NCBI RefSeq assembly: GCF_013364155.1 | Contig: NZ_CP054916.1 | Span: forward strand, 5,329,001 to 5,393,000 | DNA from: Streptomyces sp. NA02950 | Lineage (GTDB): Bacteria; Actinomycetota; Actinomycetes; Streptomycetales; Streptomycetaceae | DNA length: 64,000 bases | Direction of reading: 5' to 3' | Shown here: piece after piece, positions 27,790 through 37,182 of the stretch | How the letters are laid out: each line of letters starts with the position of its first letter | How positions within the stretch are numbered: the first letter of the stretch is position 1 | Notes under the pieces: model-generated | What the model was told of the DNA's origin: nothing | The model's input: the letters and a program-made list of their open reading frames with translations, nothing else | Database searches by the model: none | Position numbers and translations under genes: made by a program

Positions 27790-30627
27790 ATGGCTGATCA
27801 CGAGGCAGGCGAACTGGAGCGTGCTTTGCGGCGAGCCGTCAGCGGGGATGTCTCGTTCGACACGGCGAGCCGGGCACTGATGACCATGGACGCGTCGAAC
27901 TACCGGCGGGTGCCCGCCGGAGTCGTCGCGCCCCGGGACGCGGACGATGTGGCGGCGGTGCTGGCCGCCTGCCGGGAGCGCGGAGTGCCGGTGGTGGCCC
28001 GCGGCGCCGGCACCTCGATCGCCGGGCAGGCGACCGGGCTCGGCGTCGTCCTGGACTTCACCCGCCATATGCGGGGCATCCTCGCACTGGATCCGGAGGC
28101 GCGGACCGCCGTCGTCCAGCCCGGGGTGATCCTCGACGATCTGCGCACGGCCGCCTCCGCCCACGGACTGACCTTCGGCCCCGACCCGTCCACCCACAGC
28201 CGCTGCACCCTCGGCGGCATGATCGGCAACAACTCCTGCGGCTCCCACTCGGTGGCCTGGGGCACCACCGCCGACAACGTGCACGCGCTGGACGTCCTCA
28301 CCTACGGCGGCGAGCGGGTGCGCGCCGCCCAGGGCCTGGACGGACTGCCCGCCCGGCTGCGCGACGGGATGCGGTCGCTGGCCGGAGAGAACCTGGCGCG
28401 TTTGCGCACCGGCTTCCCCGAACTGCCCCGCCGGATCTCCGGCTACGCGCTCGACGAACTGCTGCCCGAGAAGAACGCCGATGTGGCCCGCGCCCTCACC
28501 GGCAGCGAGGGCACCCTCGGAGTGCTGACCGAGGCCACCGTCCGGCTCGTCGAGGCACCCCGCGCCCGCGCGCTGGCCGTGCTCGGCTACCCCGACGAGA
28601 GCGCGGCGGCCGAGGCCGCGCACACCCTGCTGCCGTACGGGCCGCTGACCGTCGAGGGCATGGCCGCCGACCTGGTGGCCGGGGCGTCCGGACTGCCCAA
28701 GGGCGGCGCCTGGCTGTTCGTGGAGGTCGGCGGCGGGTCGCGGGAGGAGGCGTACGCCCGCGCCGAGGAGATCGCCCGCGCCGCCGGGGACGCCACCACC
28801 GACCACACCGTCGTCGCCGACCCGGCCGGGCAGCGCGCGCTGTGGCGGGTGCGCGAGGACGCCTCCGGGACCGCCACCCGGATGCCCGACGGCAGCGAGG
28901 CATGGCCGGGCTGGGAGGACTGCGCCGTCCCGCCCGCCCGGCTCGGCGCCTATCTGCGCGACTTCCGGGCGCTGATGGGCGAGCACGGGCTGCGCGGTAC
29001 GCCATACGGACATTTCGGCGACGGCTGCATCCACGTCCGGATCGACTTCGACCTGATGAGCGAGGCCGGAGTGCGGGTCTTCCGCGACTTCTCCACCGAC
29101 CTCGCCGACCTCGTCGTCACCCACGGCGGTTCGCTCTCCGGCGAGCACGGCGACGGGCTGGCGCGGGCCGAGCTGCTGCCGCGGATGTACGGCGAGGAGA
29201 TGGTCGGCCTCTTCTCCCGCTTCAAGGACCTGTGGGACCCGGCGGACGGGCTGAACCCCGGCGTCCTCGCCCGCCCCCGCCGCCTCGACCAGGACCTGCG
29301 CTTCGACTCCCTGCCGCGCCGCCCGGTCGATGTCGAGTTCGGCTATCCGCACGACGGCGGCGACTTCTCGGCCGCCGTGCGGCGCTGCGTCGGCGTCGCC
29401 AAATGCCGCAACGAGTCGGTGTCCGGCGCGGGCGTGATGTGCCCGTCGTACCGGGCGACGGGGGAGGAGCGGCACTCCACCCGCGGCCGCGCACGGCTGC
29501 TGCACGAGATGCTCGCGGGCGAGGTGGTGCGCGACGGCTGGCGCTCGCGGGAGGTGCACGACGCGCTCGACCTGTGCCTGTCCTGCAAGGGCTGCCGCAG
29601 CGACTGCCCGGTCGGGGTGGACATGGCCACATACAAGGCGGAGTTCCTGCACCACCACTACGCGGGACGGGTGCGGCCCGCCGCGCACTACTCGATGGGC
29701 TGGCTGCCGGTGTGGCTTCGCGCGGCGTCCCTGCTGCGCGCCGCCCCGGTGGCCAACGCGGCCTCCGGGGTGGCCCCGCTGGCCGCCCTGGCCAAGCGGG
29801 CGGGCGGTATCGCGCCGGAACGGAACCTCCCCGTGCTGCCGAAGGAGCCCTTCACCCGCTGGTGGCGCGATCGCGTACGGGCGGCGGCGGGGTCGCGGCC
29901 GGCACCGCGCCCGAACACCGGCCGGACCGTGGTGCTGTGGCCGGACACCTTCACCAACTATCTCTCCCCGTCGGTCGGCCGGGCCTCGGTCGCCGTGCTG
30001 GAGGCGGCCGGGCTGCGGGTGGTGGTACCGCCCAAGCCCGTGTGCTGCGGGCTGACCTGGGTCTCCACCGGTCAGCTCGACCGCGCCCGCACGGTGATGC
30101 GCCGCACCCTGGACGTGCTGGCCCCAGCCCTGGACGCCGGGCTCCCGGTGGTCGGCCTCGAACCCAGCTGCACCGCCGCCCTCCGCACCGATCTGCCCGA
30201 ACTCCTCGGCTCCGATCCGCGAGCCGCCCGGCTCGCGGACTCCGTCACCACCTTCGCCCAGGCCCTGGAGGACCACGCCCCGGACTGGCGACCCCCCGTG
30301 GTCGACCGCCCGGTGGTCGGCCAGACCCACTGCCACCAGCACGCCGTCCTCGGCGACGCCGCCGAGCGCCGTTTGCGCGAACGCGCCGGGCTGACCGGGG
30401 AACTGAGCGGCGGCTGCTGCGGCCTGGCGGGCAACTTCGGCTTCGAGGCGGGTCATTACGACATCTCGGTGACCTGCGCCGAGGAGCAGCTGCTGCCGTC
30501 GGTGCGGGCCGCCGGGGACACCGCCGAGGTCCTGGCCGACGGCTTCTCCTGCCGCACCCAGCTCGACCAACTGGCCGACCGCCCGGCCCGCCACCTCGCC
30601 GAGGTCCTGGCCGAGCACCTGCCCTGA
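27790..30627 (+). CDS. FAD-linked oxidase fused to Fe-S/CCG module (Dld/YdiJ type)
   Basis: 945 residues. Residues about 35-215 are the FAD_binding_4 (VAO/PCMH) fold with VVARGAGTSIAGQATG and THSRCTLGGMIGNNSCGSHS; about 270-495 are the FAD-oxidase C-terminal domain ending GEHGDGLARAELLPRMYG; about 530-620 carry Cys clusters, the second being LCLSCKGCRSDCPVGVD; the C-terminal third has two CCG motifs (CCGLTWVS, CCGLAGNFGFE). This is the arrangement of D-2-hydroxyacid (lactate/glycolate/2-hydroxyglutarate) dehydrogenases that pass electrons to the quinone or ETF. Soluble or membrane-associated. GACCAT lies six bases before ATG 27790 (leaderless pattern). Confidence 0.9.
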   Translation: MADHEAGELERALRRAVSGDVSFDTASRALMTMDASNYRRVPAGVVAPRDADDVAAVLAACRERGVPVVARGAGTSIAGQATGLGVVLDFTRHMRGILALDPEARTAVVQPGVILDDLRTAASAHGLTFGPDPSTHSRCTLGGMIGNNSCGSHSVAWGTTADNVHALDVLTYGGERVRAAQGLDGLPARLRDGMRSLAGENLARLRTGFPELPRRISGYALDELLPEKNADVARALTGSEGTLGVLTEATVRLVEAPRARALAVLGYPDESAAAEAAHTLLPYGPLTVEGMAADLVAGASGLPKGGAWLFVEVGGGSREEAYARAEEIARAAGDATTDHTVVADPAGQRALWRVREDASGTATRMPDGSEAWPGWEDCAVPPARLGAYLRDFRALMGEHGLRGTPYGHFGDGCIHVRIDFDLMSEAGVRVFRDFSTDLADLVVTHGGSLSGEHGDGLARAELLPRMYGEEMVGLFSRFKDLWDPADGLNPGVLARPRRLDQDLRFDSLPRRPVDVEFGYPHDGGDFSAAVRRCVGVAKCRNESVSGAGVMCPSYRATGEERHSTRGRARLLHEMLAGEVVRDGWRSREVHDALDLCLSCKGCRSDCPVGVDMATYKAEFLHHHYAGRVRPAAHYSMGWLPVWLRAASLLRAAPVANAASGVAPLAALAKRAGGIAPERNLPVLPKEPFTRWWRDRVRAAAGSRPAPRPNTGRTVVLWPDTFTNYLSPSVGRASVAVLEAAGLRVVVPPKPVCCGLTWVSTGQLDRARTVMRRTLDVLAPALDAGLPVVGLEPSCTAALRTDLPELLGSDPRAARLADSVTTFAQALEDHAPDWRPPVVDRPVVGQTHCHQHAVLGDAAERRLRERAGLTGELSGGCCGLAGNFGFEAGHYDISVTCAEEQLLPSVRAAGDTAEVLADGFSCRTQLDQLADRPARHLAEVLAEHLP

Positions 30628-30641
30628 CCGCCCGCCCCGGC

Positions 30642-30678
30642 ACGGCCCCGCCGCCCCACCCGGGCCCGGCGGGGCCGT
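30642..30678 (+). terminator. Hairpin after the FAD/Fe-S gene
   Basis: ACGGCCCCGCCG / CGGCGGGGCCGT, perfect 12-bp stem with a 13-base loop, 15 bp past the stop codon. Confidence 0.55.
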
Positions 30679-30712
30679 CGCTGTCCCCGCCCTCATCCGG
30701 CTGAAAATCATG

Positions 30713-30724
30713 CAAGCATGCTTG
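30713..30724 (+). promoter_or_regulatory. Palindromic operator before the acyl-CoA operon
   Basis: CAAGCATGCTTG, a perfect 12-bp palindrome 69 bp before the first gene of the operon. AT-rich flanks (GAAAATCATG / ATTGTTTC) fit a promoter overlap. The TetR protein encoded last in the operon is the obvious candidate ligand; 12-16 bp palindromes are typical TetR sites. Confidence 0.5.
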
Positions 30725-30793
30725 ATTGTTTCTCTCGGTGCTGCCACGCTCACCCCCAACGCCCGCACGACACCCCCGAGGACGGAGCCACGC

Positions 30794-31588
30794 GTGTCCG
30801 ATACGGAAGCCCTGCTCGGCGATCTGCGCGCCGAGGGGGACGAGGTGGACGGCCTGGTGGCCGGGCTCGACGACACCGGGTGGCGGACCCCGACCCCCGC
30901 GCCCGGGTGGACCGTCGCCCACCAGATCGCCCATCTCGCCTGGACCGACGAACGCGCCGCACAGTCCGCGCTCGATCCGGAGGGGTTCGCGGCGGAGGTG
31001 CGCAAGGCACGGGCGGCACCGGGCGGATTTGTGGACGAGGGCGCCGAGCGGGGCGCCACGCTGCCGCCCGCGGAACTGCTGCGCCGCTGGCGGGACGGGC
31101 GCGAGCGGCTGTGCCGGACGCTCGCCGAGGCACCGCCGGGCGCCCGGCTGCCCTGGTACGGGCCGCCGATGAGCGTGAAGTCCATGGCCACCGGACGGCT
31201 GATGGAGACCTGGGCCCACGGCCAGGACGTCGCCGACGCACTCGGCGTACGGCGCGCCCCCACCGCCCGGCTGCGCCATGTGGCTCTGATCGGGGTACGG
31301 GCCCGCGGCTACGCGTACGCCGCGCGCGGTCTGGAGCCGCCCGCCGAGGAGTTCCGGGTCGAACTCACCGCCCCCGACGGCGGCCTGTGGACCTACGGGC
31401 CCGAGGACGCGGCCCAGCGGGTGACCGGGGACGCCCTCGGTTTCTGTCTGCTGGTCACCCAGCGCGCCCACCGCGCCGATGTGGCCGTCACCGCCCACGG
31501 GCCGGACGCCGACCACTGGCTGGACATCGCCCAGGCGTTCGCCGGACCACCCGGAAAGGGCCGACTGCCGGGCGGGGGTGCCGCATGA
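30794..31588 (+). CDS. TIGR03084-family metal-binding protein (DinB/MDMPI fold)
   Basis: 264 residues from GTG 30794 with GGAG seven bases upstream. The N-terminal part has W..PTPAPGWTVAHQIAHLAWTDERA with His residues arranged as in mycothiol-dependent maleylpyruvate isomerase/DinB helical bundles, and METWAHGQDVADALG (about 136-150) supplies another His. Matches TIGR03084 as remembered, often next to AtuA and carboxylase genes. First gene of the operon; stop codon overlaps the next ATG (ATGA). Enzymatic role in the pathway unproved. Confidence 0.82.
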   Translation: MSDTEALLGDLRAEGDEVDGLVAGLDDTGWRTPTPAPGWTVAHQIAHLAWTDERAAQSALDPEGFAAEVRKARAAPGGFVDEGAERGATLPPAELLRRWRDGRERLCRTLAEAPPGARLPWYGPPMSVKSMATGRLMETWAHGQDVADALGVRRAPTARLRHVALIGVRARGYAYAARGLEPPAEEFRVELTAPDGGLWTYGPEDAAQRVTGDALGFCLLVTQRAHRADVAVTAHGPDADHWLDIAQAFAGPPGKGRLPGGGAA

Positions 31589-33282
31589 CCGCCGCACCCG
31601 CCCCGCTGCGCATCGGCAACGCCTCCGGCTTCTACGGCGACCGCTTCGACGCCGTCCACGAGATGCTCACCGGCGGCCCGCTGGATGTCCTCACCGGCGA
31701 CTACCTCGCCGAGCTGACCATGCTCATCCTCGGCCGGGACCGGATGAAGAACCCCGGCCGCGGCTACGCCACCACCTTCCTGCGGCAGTTGGAGAACACC
31801 CTCGGCCTCGCGGTCCAGCACGGCGTACGGCTGGTCACCAACGCGGGCGGGCTCAACCCGGCCGGACTGGCCGACGACATCCGCGCCCTCGCCGACAAGC
31901 TGGGCATCGCCGTCCGCGTCGGCCACGTCGAGGGCGACGATCTGCTCACCGCCCGCGACTGGGGCCCCGGCGTGCTCACCGCCAACGCCTATCTGGGCGG
32001 CGCCGGGATCGCCGCCTGTCTCGAAGGCGGCGCGGAGGTCGTGGTCACCGGACGCGTCACCGACGCCGCCCTCGTCACCGGGCCCGCCGCCGCCCACTTC
32101 GGCTGGGCGGCGGACGACTGGGACGCCCTGGCCGGAGCCGTCGTCGCCGGGCACATCCTGGAGTGCGGTACCCAGGCGACCGGCGGCAACTACGCGTTCT
32201 TCACCGAACACGACGTCCGCCGCCCCGGCTTCCCGCTCGCGGAGATCGCCGCCGACGGCTCCTGCGTGATCACCAAACACCCGGGCACCGGCGGCGCCGT
32301 CACCACCGGCACGGTCACCGCCCAGCTCCTCTACGAGACCGCGGGCGCCCGCTACCCCGGCCCCGACGTCACCGCCCGCCTCGACTCCGTCCGGCTCACC
32401 CCCGACGGCCCCGACCGGGTACGCGTCCACGGCGTACGCGGCGAGGCACCGCCCCCGACCCTCAAAACCGGGCTGACCCGGCTCGGCGGCCACCGCAACG
32501 AGGTGGAGTTCGTCCTCACCGGCCTCGACATCGAGGCCAAGGCCGCGCTCGTACAGAGCCAGATGGACGCCGCGCTCGCCCGCTGCCGTCCCGCCGAGGT
32601 GCGCTGGACCCTGGCCCGTACCGACCACCCGGACGCGGCCGGACAGGAAGAGGCCAGCGCCCTGCTGCGGCTCGTCGTCCGCGACCGGGACCCCGAGACC
32701 GTCGGCCGCGCGGTCAGCTCCGCCGCCGTCGAACTGGCCCTCGCCGGCTACCCCGGCTTCCACGTCACCGCGCCGCCCGGAAAAGGCTCCCCCTACGGCG
32801 TGTTCGAGGCGGCCGTGATCCCCGCCGGCGCCGTACCGCACACCGCCGTCCTCCCCGACGGCACCCGGGCCGCCGTCCCCCCGGCCCCCGGCAGCCGGCC
32901 CCTCGGCCCCGTCGCGGAACCGCCCCCGCCGCCCCCGCTCCCCCCGGGCCCCACCCGGCGCGCCCCCCTCGGCCTCGTCGCCGGGGCCCGCAGCGGCGAC
33001 AAGGGCGGCAGCGCCAACATCGGCGTCTGGACCCGCACCGAGGACGCCTGGCGCTGGCTGGCCCACACCCTCACCGCCGACCGGCTGCGCACCCTGCTCC
33101 CGGAGACGGCCCACCTGCCCGTCACCCGCCACGCCCTGCCCAACCTGCACGCCCTGAACTTCACGGTGGACGGACTGCTCGGCGAAGGCGTCGCCGCCCA
33201 GGCCCGCTTCGACCCGCAGGCCAAAGCCGTCGGCGAATGGCTGCGCTCACGCCACCTGGACATACCGGAGGTACTTCTGTGA
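31585..33282 (+). CDS. AtuA/DUF1446 protein
   Basis: 565 residues. Opens IGNASGFYGDRFDAVHEMLTG and has NAGGLNPAG, AYLGGAGIAACLEGGAEVVVTGRVTDAALV and ECGTQATGGNYAFF, all typical of the AtuA family (Pfam DUF1446). AtuA is required for acyclic terpene (citronellol/geraniol) use in Pseudomonas, but its reaction is not established. The C-terminus (about 460-565) is a separate domain with LVAGARSGDKGGSANIGVW, seen in longer AtuA proteins. Overlaps its neighbours by 4 bases at both ends. Confidence 0.9.
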   Translation: MTAAPAPLRIGNASGFYGDRFDAVHEMLTGGPLDVLTGDYLAELTMLILGRDRMKNPGRGYATTFLRQLENTLGLAVQHGVRLVTNAGGLNPAGLADDIRALADKLGIAVRVGHVEGDDLLTARDWGPGVLTANAYLGGAGIAACLEGGAEVVVTGRVTDAALVTGPAAAHFGWAADDWDALAGAVVAGHILECGTQATGGNYAFFTEHDVRRPGFPLAEIAADGSCVITKHPGTGGAVTTGTVTAQLLYETAGARYPGPDVTARLDSVRLTPDGPDRVRVHGVRGEAPPPTLKTGLTRLGGHRNEVEFVLTGLDIEAKAALVQSQMDAALARCRPAEVRWTLARTDHPDAAGQEEASALLRLVVRDRDPETVGRAVSSAAVELALAGYPGFHVTAPPGKGSPYGVFEAAVIPAGAVPHTAVLPDGTRAAVPPAPGSRPLGPVAEPPPPPPLPPGPTRRAPLGLVAGARSGDKGGSANIGVWTRTEDAWRWLAHTLTADRLRTLLPETAHLPVTRHALPNLHALNFTVDGLLGEGVAAQARFDPQAKAVGEWLRSRHLDIPEVLL

Positions 33283-34874
33283 CCGTGCTCGCGTCCGCGC
33301 TCGACCCCGGCGGCGCCGACTACACGGCCCACCGTGCGGCGATGCTCGCCAAACTCGGCGACCTCGACGCCGAGCACGCCAAAGCGCTCGCCGGAGGCGG
33401 TGAGAAATACCTCGCCCGCCACCGCAAGCGCGGCAAACGCCTCGCCCGCGAGCGCATCGAGCTCCTCCTCGACCCCGACACCCCCTTCCTCGAACTCTCC
33501 CCGCTCGCCGCCTGGGGCAGCGACTACCCCGTCGGCGCCTCCCTCGTCACCGGCATCGGCGTGATCTCCGGTGTGGAGTGCGTGATCAGCGCCAACGACC
33601 CCACCGTGCGCGGCGGCGCCAGCAACCCGTGGACCCTCAAGAAGTCCCTGCGCGCCCACGAGATCGCCCACGTCAACCGGCTCCCCGTGGTCAGCCTCGT
33701 CGAGTCCGGCGGCGCCGATCTCCCCAGCCAGAAGGAGATCTTCATCCCCGGCGGCGCGCTCTTCCGCGACCTCACCCGGCTCTCCGCCGCCGGAATCCCC
33801 ACCGTCTCCGTGGTCTTCGGCAACTCCACCGCCGGAGGCGCGTACATCCCCGGCATGTCCGACCACGTGATCATGGTCAAGGAGCGCTCCAAGGTCTTCC
33901 TCGGTGGCCCGCCCCTGGTCAAGATGGCCACCGGTGAGGAGAGCGACGACGAATCCCTCGGCGGCGCCGATATGCACGCCCGCGCCTCCGGACTCGCCGA
34001 CTACTTCGCCACCGACGAACCCGACTCCCTGCGCCAGGCCCGCCGCGTCATCGCCCGTCTCAACTGGCGCAAGGCCCACCCCGACCCGGGCCCCGCCGAA
34101 CCCCCCGCATACGACCCCGACGAACTCCTCGGCATCGTCCCCGGCGACCTCAAGATCCCCTTCGACCCCCGCGAGGTCATCGCCCGGATCGTCGACGGTT
34201 CCGACTTCGACGAGTTCAAGCCCCGCTACGGCACCAGCCTCGCCACCGGCTGGGCCACCCTCCACGGCTACCCCCTCGGCATCCTCGCCAACGCCCAGGG
34301 CGTGCTGTTCAGCGAGGAGTCCCAGAAGGCCGCCCAGTTCATCCAGCTCGCCAACCAGCGCGACATCCCGCTGCTCTTCCTGCACAACACCACCGGCTAC
34401 ATGGTCGGCCGCGCATACGAACAGGGCGGGATCATCAAACACGGCGCCATGATGATCAACGCGGTCTCCAACTCCCGCGTCCCCCACCTGTCCGTCCTCA
34501 TCGGCGCCTCCTACGGCGCCGGCCACTACGGCATGTGCGGCCGCGCCTACGACCCCCGCTTCCTCTTCGCCTGGCCCAGCGCCAAATCCGCCGTCATGGG
34601 GCCGCAGCAGCTCGCGGGCGTCCTGTCCATCGTCGCCCGCCAGTCCGCCGCCGCCAAGGGGCAGCCCTACGACGAAGAGGCCGACGCCGGGCTGCGCGCC
34701 ATGGTCGAGCAGCAGATCGAGTCCGAGTCCCTGCCCATGTTCCTCTCCGGGCGGCTCTACGACGACGGCGTCATCGACCCCCGCGACACCCGCACCGTCC
34801 TCGGCCTCTGCCTGTCCGCCATCCACACCGCACCGGTCGAAGGCGCACGCGGCTTCGGCGTCTTCCGGATGTGA
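33279..34874 (+). CDS. Acyl-CoA carboxylase beta (carboxyltransferase) subunit
   Basis: 531 residues. Carboxyltransferase of the methylcrotonyl/geranyl-CoA carboxylase type: KRGKRLARERIELLLDP (about 48), GGASNPWTLKKSLR, GNSTAGGAYIPGMSD (oxyanion region, about 183-197), FSEESQKAAQFIQLANQ and GASYGAGHYGMCGRAYDPRF (about 410-430). The last motif is found in MCC/GCC beta subunits, not in acetyl/propionyl types, so a branched, alpha-beta unsaturated acyl-CoA is likely. GTG 33279 has GGAGG eight bases upstream. Partner of the alpha subunit that starts five bases later. Confidence 0.92.
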   Translation: MTVLASALDPGGADYTAHRAAMLAKLGDLDAEHAKALAGGGEKYLARHRKRGKRLARERIELLLDPDTPFLELSPLAAWGSDYPVGASLVTGIGVISGVECVISANDPTVRGGASNPWTLKKSLRAHEIAHVNRLPVVSLVESGGADLPSQKEIFIPGGALFRDLTRLSAAGIPTVSVVFGNSTAGGAYIPGMSDHVIMVKERSKVFLGGPPLVKMATGEESDDESLGGADMHARASGLADYFATDEPDSLRQARRVIARLNWRKAHPDPGPAEPPAYDPDELLGIVPGDLKIPFDPREVIARIVDGSDFDEFKPRYGTSLATGWATLHGYPLGILANAQGVLFSEESQKAAQFIQLANQRDIPLLFLHNTTGYMVGRAYEQGGIIKHGAMMINAVSNSRVPHLSVLIGASYGAGHYGMCGRAYDPRFLFAWPSAKSAVMGPQQLAGVLSIVARQSAAAKGQPYDEEADAGLRAMVEQQIESESLPMFLSGRLYDDGVIDPRDTRTVLGLCLSAIHTAPVEGARGFGVFRM

Positions 34875-34879
34875 GGAAA

Positions 34880-36988
34880 ATGATCCGCTCTCTCCTGGTC
34901 GCCAACCGCGGCGAAATCGCCCGCCGCATCGTCCGCACCTGCCGTGAACTCGGCATCGCCACCGTCGCCGTGCACTCCGACGCCGACGCCACCGCCGCGC
35001 ACGTCCACGAGGCCGACGCCGCCGTACGGCTGCCGGGCGACGCGCCCGCCGACACGTATCTGCGCGGCGACCTCATCGTCAAAGCCGCCCTCGCCGCCGG
35101 TGCCGACGCCGTCCACCCCGGCTACGGCTTCCTCTCCGAACACGCCGACTTCGCCCGCGCGGTCACGGACGCCGGACTCGTCTGGGTCGGGCCACCGCCC
35201 GCCGCGATGGCGGCCATGGCCTCCAAGACCCGCGCCAAGCAGCTGATGCGCGAGGCCGGCGTACCCCTCCTCGCCCCCGCCGACCCCGACCGGGTCACCG
35301 CCGCCGATCTCCCCTTGCTCGTCAAGGCGGCGGCGGGCGGCGGCGGCCGCGGTATGCGGGTGGTCCGCGACCTCGACGCGCTCCCCGCCGAACTCGACTC
35401 CGCCCGCGCGGAGGCGGCCTCGGCCTTCGGGGACGGCGAGGTCTTCGTCGAGCCCTACCTGGAGGGCGCCCGCCATGTGGAGGTCCAGGTCCTCGCCGAC
35501 ACCCACGGCACGGTGTGGACCCTCGGCACCCGTGACTGCTCCCTCCAGCGCCGCCACCAGAAGGTCATCGAGGAGGCTCCCGCGCCGGGGCTGAGCGACG
35601 CGCTGCGCACCGTCTTGCACGAGTCGGCGGCGAACGCGGCGCGCAGTATCGGGTACGCGGGCGCGGGCACCGTCGAGTTCCTGGTCTCGGGGGAGCGGGC
35701 GTACTTCCTGGAGATGAACACCCGGCTCCAGGTGGAGCACCCGGTGACGGAGGAGATCTACGGACTGGACTTGGTGGCGCTGCAACTGCGGGTCGCGGAG
35801 GGCGAGCGGCTCGGAGCCGCCCCGGAGGCGCGCGGGCACGCGGTCGAGGCCCGGCTGTACGCGGAGGACCCGGGGCGGGGGTGGCAGCCGCAGACGGGTG
35901 TGATGCGGCGGTTCGCGTTTGCGGGGGGTGCGCCGGGGGGTGGGGGCGGGTCCGGTTCCGGGGCCTCCGGGGCGGCGCCCTGGACCGTATATTTTTGGCG
36001 CCGGCCCTCCGAGAAGTCTGGTGAACCCCAGATTGGCGCCACAAATATACGACAGCGTCCAGGACACCACCCCTGCGACCCCGGCCCCTCCCGTCTCGTC
36101 GGCGGCTCTCCGCCGGGACTGCGTATCGACTCCGGGATCGTGGACGGCGACGAGATCGGCGTCCACTACGACCCGATGCTGGCCAAGGTCATCGCCTGGG
36201 CGCCCACCCGCGCGGAGGCGCTGCGGCGGCTGGCGCACGAGCTGGAGCGTGCCTCCATCCATGGTCCGGTGACCAACCGGGAGTTGCTCGTACGGGCCCT
36301 GCGCCACCCGGAGTTCATCGCGGAGCGGATGGACACCGGTTTTCTCGAGCGGTATCTCGACGAGCTGACCGTCCCTGATGTGGAAGGCGCCCCTCTGGCC
36401 GCCCTGGCCGCCGCACTCGGCGACGCCGCCAACCGGCCCCGGTCCGTCGCCGGGCGACTGGGCGGATGGCGGAACGTCCCCTCCCAGCCGCAGGTCAAGA
36501 CCTACCGCTGCGAGCCGGACGGCACCGAGCACGAGGTCCGCTACCGGCTCACCCGCGACGGTCTGGTGGCGGATGACTTCCCGGACACCCAGCTCCTGCA
36601 CGCCGACCCGCACCGGGTGGTCCTCGAAGTCGACGGCATCCGGCGGACGTTCGGCATATCCGCGTACGGCGCCCGGGTGTACGTCGACTCACCCCTCGGA
36701 TCCTTTGCCTTCACCGCCCTGCCGCGCTTCCCCGACCCCACCGCCCGTACCGAACCGGGCTCACTGCTGGCGCCCATGCCGGGCACGGTGATCCGGGTCG
36801 CCGAGGTGGCCGTGGGCGACCGGGTCGAGGCCGGACAGCCGCTGCTGTGGCTGGAGGCCATGAAGATGGAGCACCGCATCACCGCACCCGTCGCCGGAAG
36901 TCTCACCGCGCTGCATGTGGCCACCGGCCGTCAGGTCGAGGTCGGCACCCTGCTCGCGGTGGTGGCGGCGGAGGACGAGCGCACCTGA
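34880..36988 (+). CDS. Acyl-CoA carboxylase alpha subunit (biotin carboxylase-BCCP) with in-frame insertion
   Basis: 702 residues. Biotin carboxylase domain 1-450 (LLVANRGEIARRIVRTCREL; ATP-grasp KAAAGGGGRGMR about 149-160; EMNTRLQVEHPVTE), linker domain, and a C-terminal biotinyl domain with EAMKMEH (biotin Lys about 661). The strand pair that normally reads MRRF..GLRIDSG is split by about 65 extra Gly/Pro/Arg-rich residues (about 348-412), encoded by a repeat element (35974-36068 with flanks). Without it the protein would be about 637 residues, the usual length. The insert has no stop or frameshift and lies on a surface loop of the BC C-terminal subdomain, so activity may survive. ATG 34880; GTG 34871 is in frame. 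Confidence 0.9.
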   Translation: MIRSLLVANRGEIARRIVRTCRELGIATVAVHSDADATAAHVHEADAAVRLPGDAPADTYLRGDLIVKAALAAGADAVHPGYGFLSEHADFARAVTDAGLVWVGPPPAAMAAMASKTRAKQLMREAGVPLLAPADPDRVTAADLPLLVKAAAGGGGRGMRVVRDLDALPAELDSARAEAASAFGDGEVFVEPYLEGARHVEVQVLADTHGTVWTLGTRDCSLQRRHQKVIEEAPAPGLSDALRTVLHESAANAARSIGYAGAGTVEFLVSGERAYFLEMNTRLQVEHPVTEEIYGLDLVALQLRVAEGERLGAAPEARGHAVEARLYAEDPGRGWQPQTGVMRRFAFAGGAPGGGGGSGSGASGAAPWTVYFWRRPSEKSGEPQIGATNIRQRPGHHPCDPGPSRLVGGSPPGLRIDSGIVDGDEIGVHYDPMLAKVIAWAPTRAEALRRLAHELERASIHGPVTNRELLVRALRHPEFIAERMDTGFLERYLDELTVPDVEGAPLAALAAALGDAANRPRSVAGRLGGWRNVPSQPQVKTYRCEPDGTEHEVRYRLTRDGLVADDFPDTQLLHADPHRVVLEVDGIRRTFGISAYGARVYVDSPLGSFAFTALPRFPDPTARTEPGSLLAPMPGTVIRVAEVAVGDRVEAGQPLLWLEAMKMEHRITAPVAGSLTALHVATGRQVEVGTLLAVVAAEDERT
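35974..36068 (+). repeat. Palindromic repeat element, copy 1 (inside carboxylase gene)
   Basis: 95-bp core from GGCGCCCTGGACCG to AGCGTCCAGGACACC. The arms pair: CCTGGAC...TATATTTTTGGCGCC on the left against GGCGCCACAAATATA...GTCCAGG on the right, with a GAGAAGTCTGGTGA centre. Conserved flanks (GGGCCTCCGGG on the left; CCTCCCGTCTCGTCGGCGGC at 36087-36106 on the right) match copies 2 and 3. Confidence 0.85.
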
Positions 36989-37009
36989 GGGGACGGGGTC
37001 GCAGGGGGT

Positions 37010-37104
37010 GGTGTCCTGGACGCTTTCGGATATGCGTGGCGCCGATCTGGGGCTCACCCGACTTCTCCGGGCACGGCGGCCGTACATATCCGGTCCAGGG
37101 CGCC
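37010..37104 (-). repeat. Palindromic repeat element, copy 2 (inverted)
   Basis: 95-bp core, same length as copy 1 and about 80% identical on the opposite strand, with the same arms (GTCCTGGACGC... and ...GGTCCAGGGCGCC) and the same centre (GGAGAAGTCGGGTGAGCCCC read on the minus strand). It begins 22 bp after the carboxylase stop, so transcription of this operon must read through it to reach the dehydrogenase. Confidence 0.85.
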
Positions 37105-37182
37105 GCCCCGGCGGCCCCGGCCCCGCCCCGTGACGACGCACCGCAACCCCACGGCAGCAGCACCCACGAGGAGGAGTCGCAC

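Noticed and set aside
35921-36116. Frameshift or pseudogene in the carboxylase alpha subunit
   Set aside because: Frame is continuous with all motifs before and after the insert and a proper biotin site.
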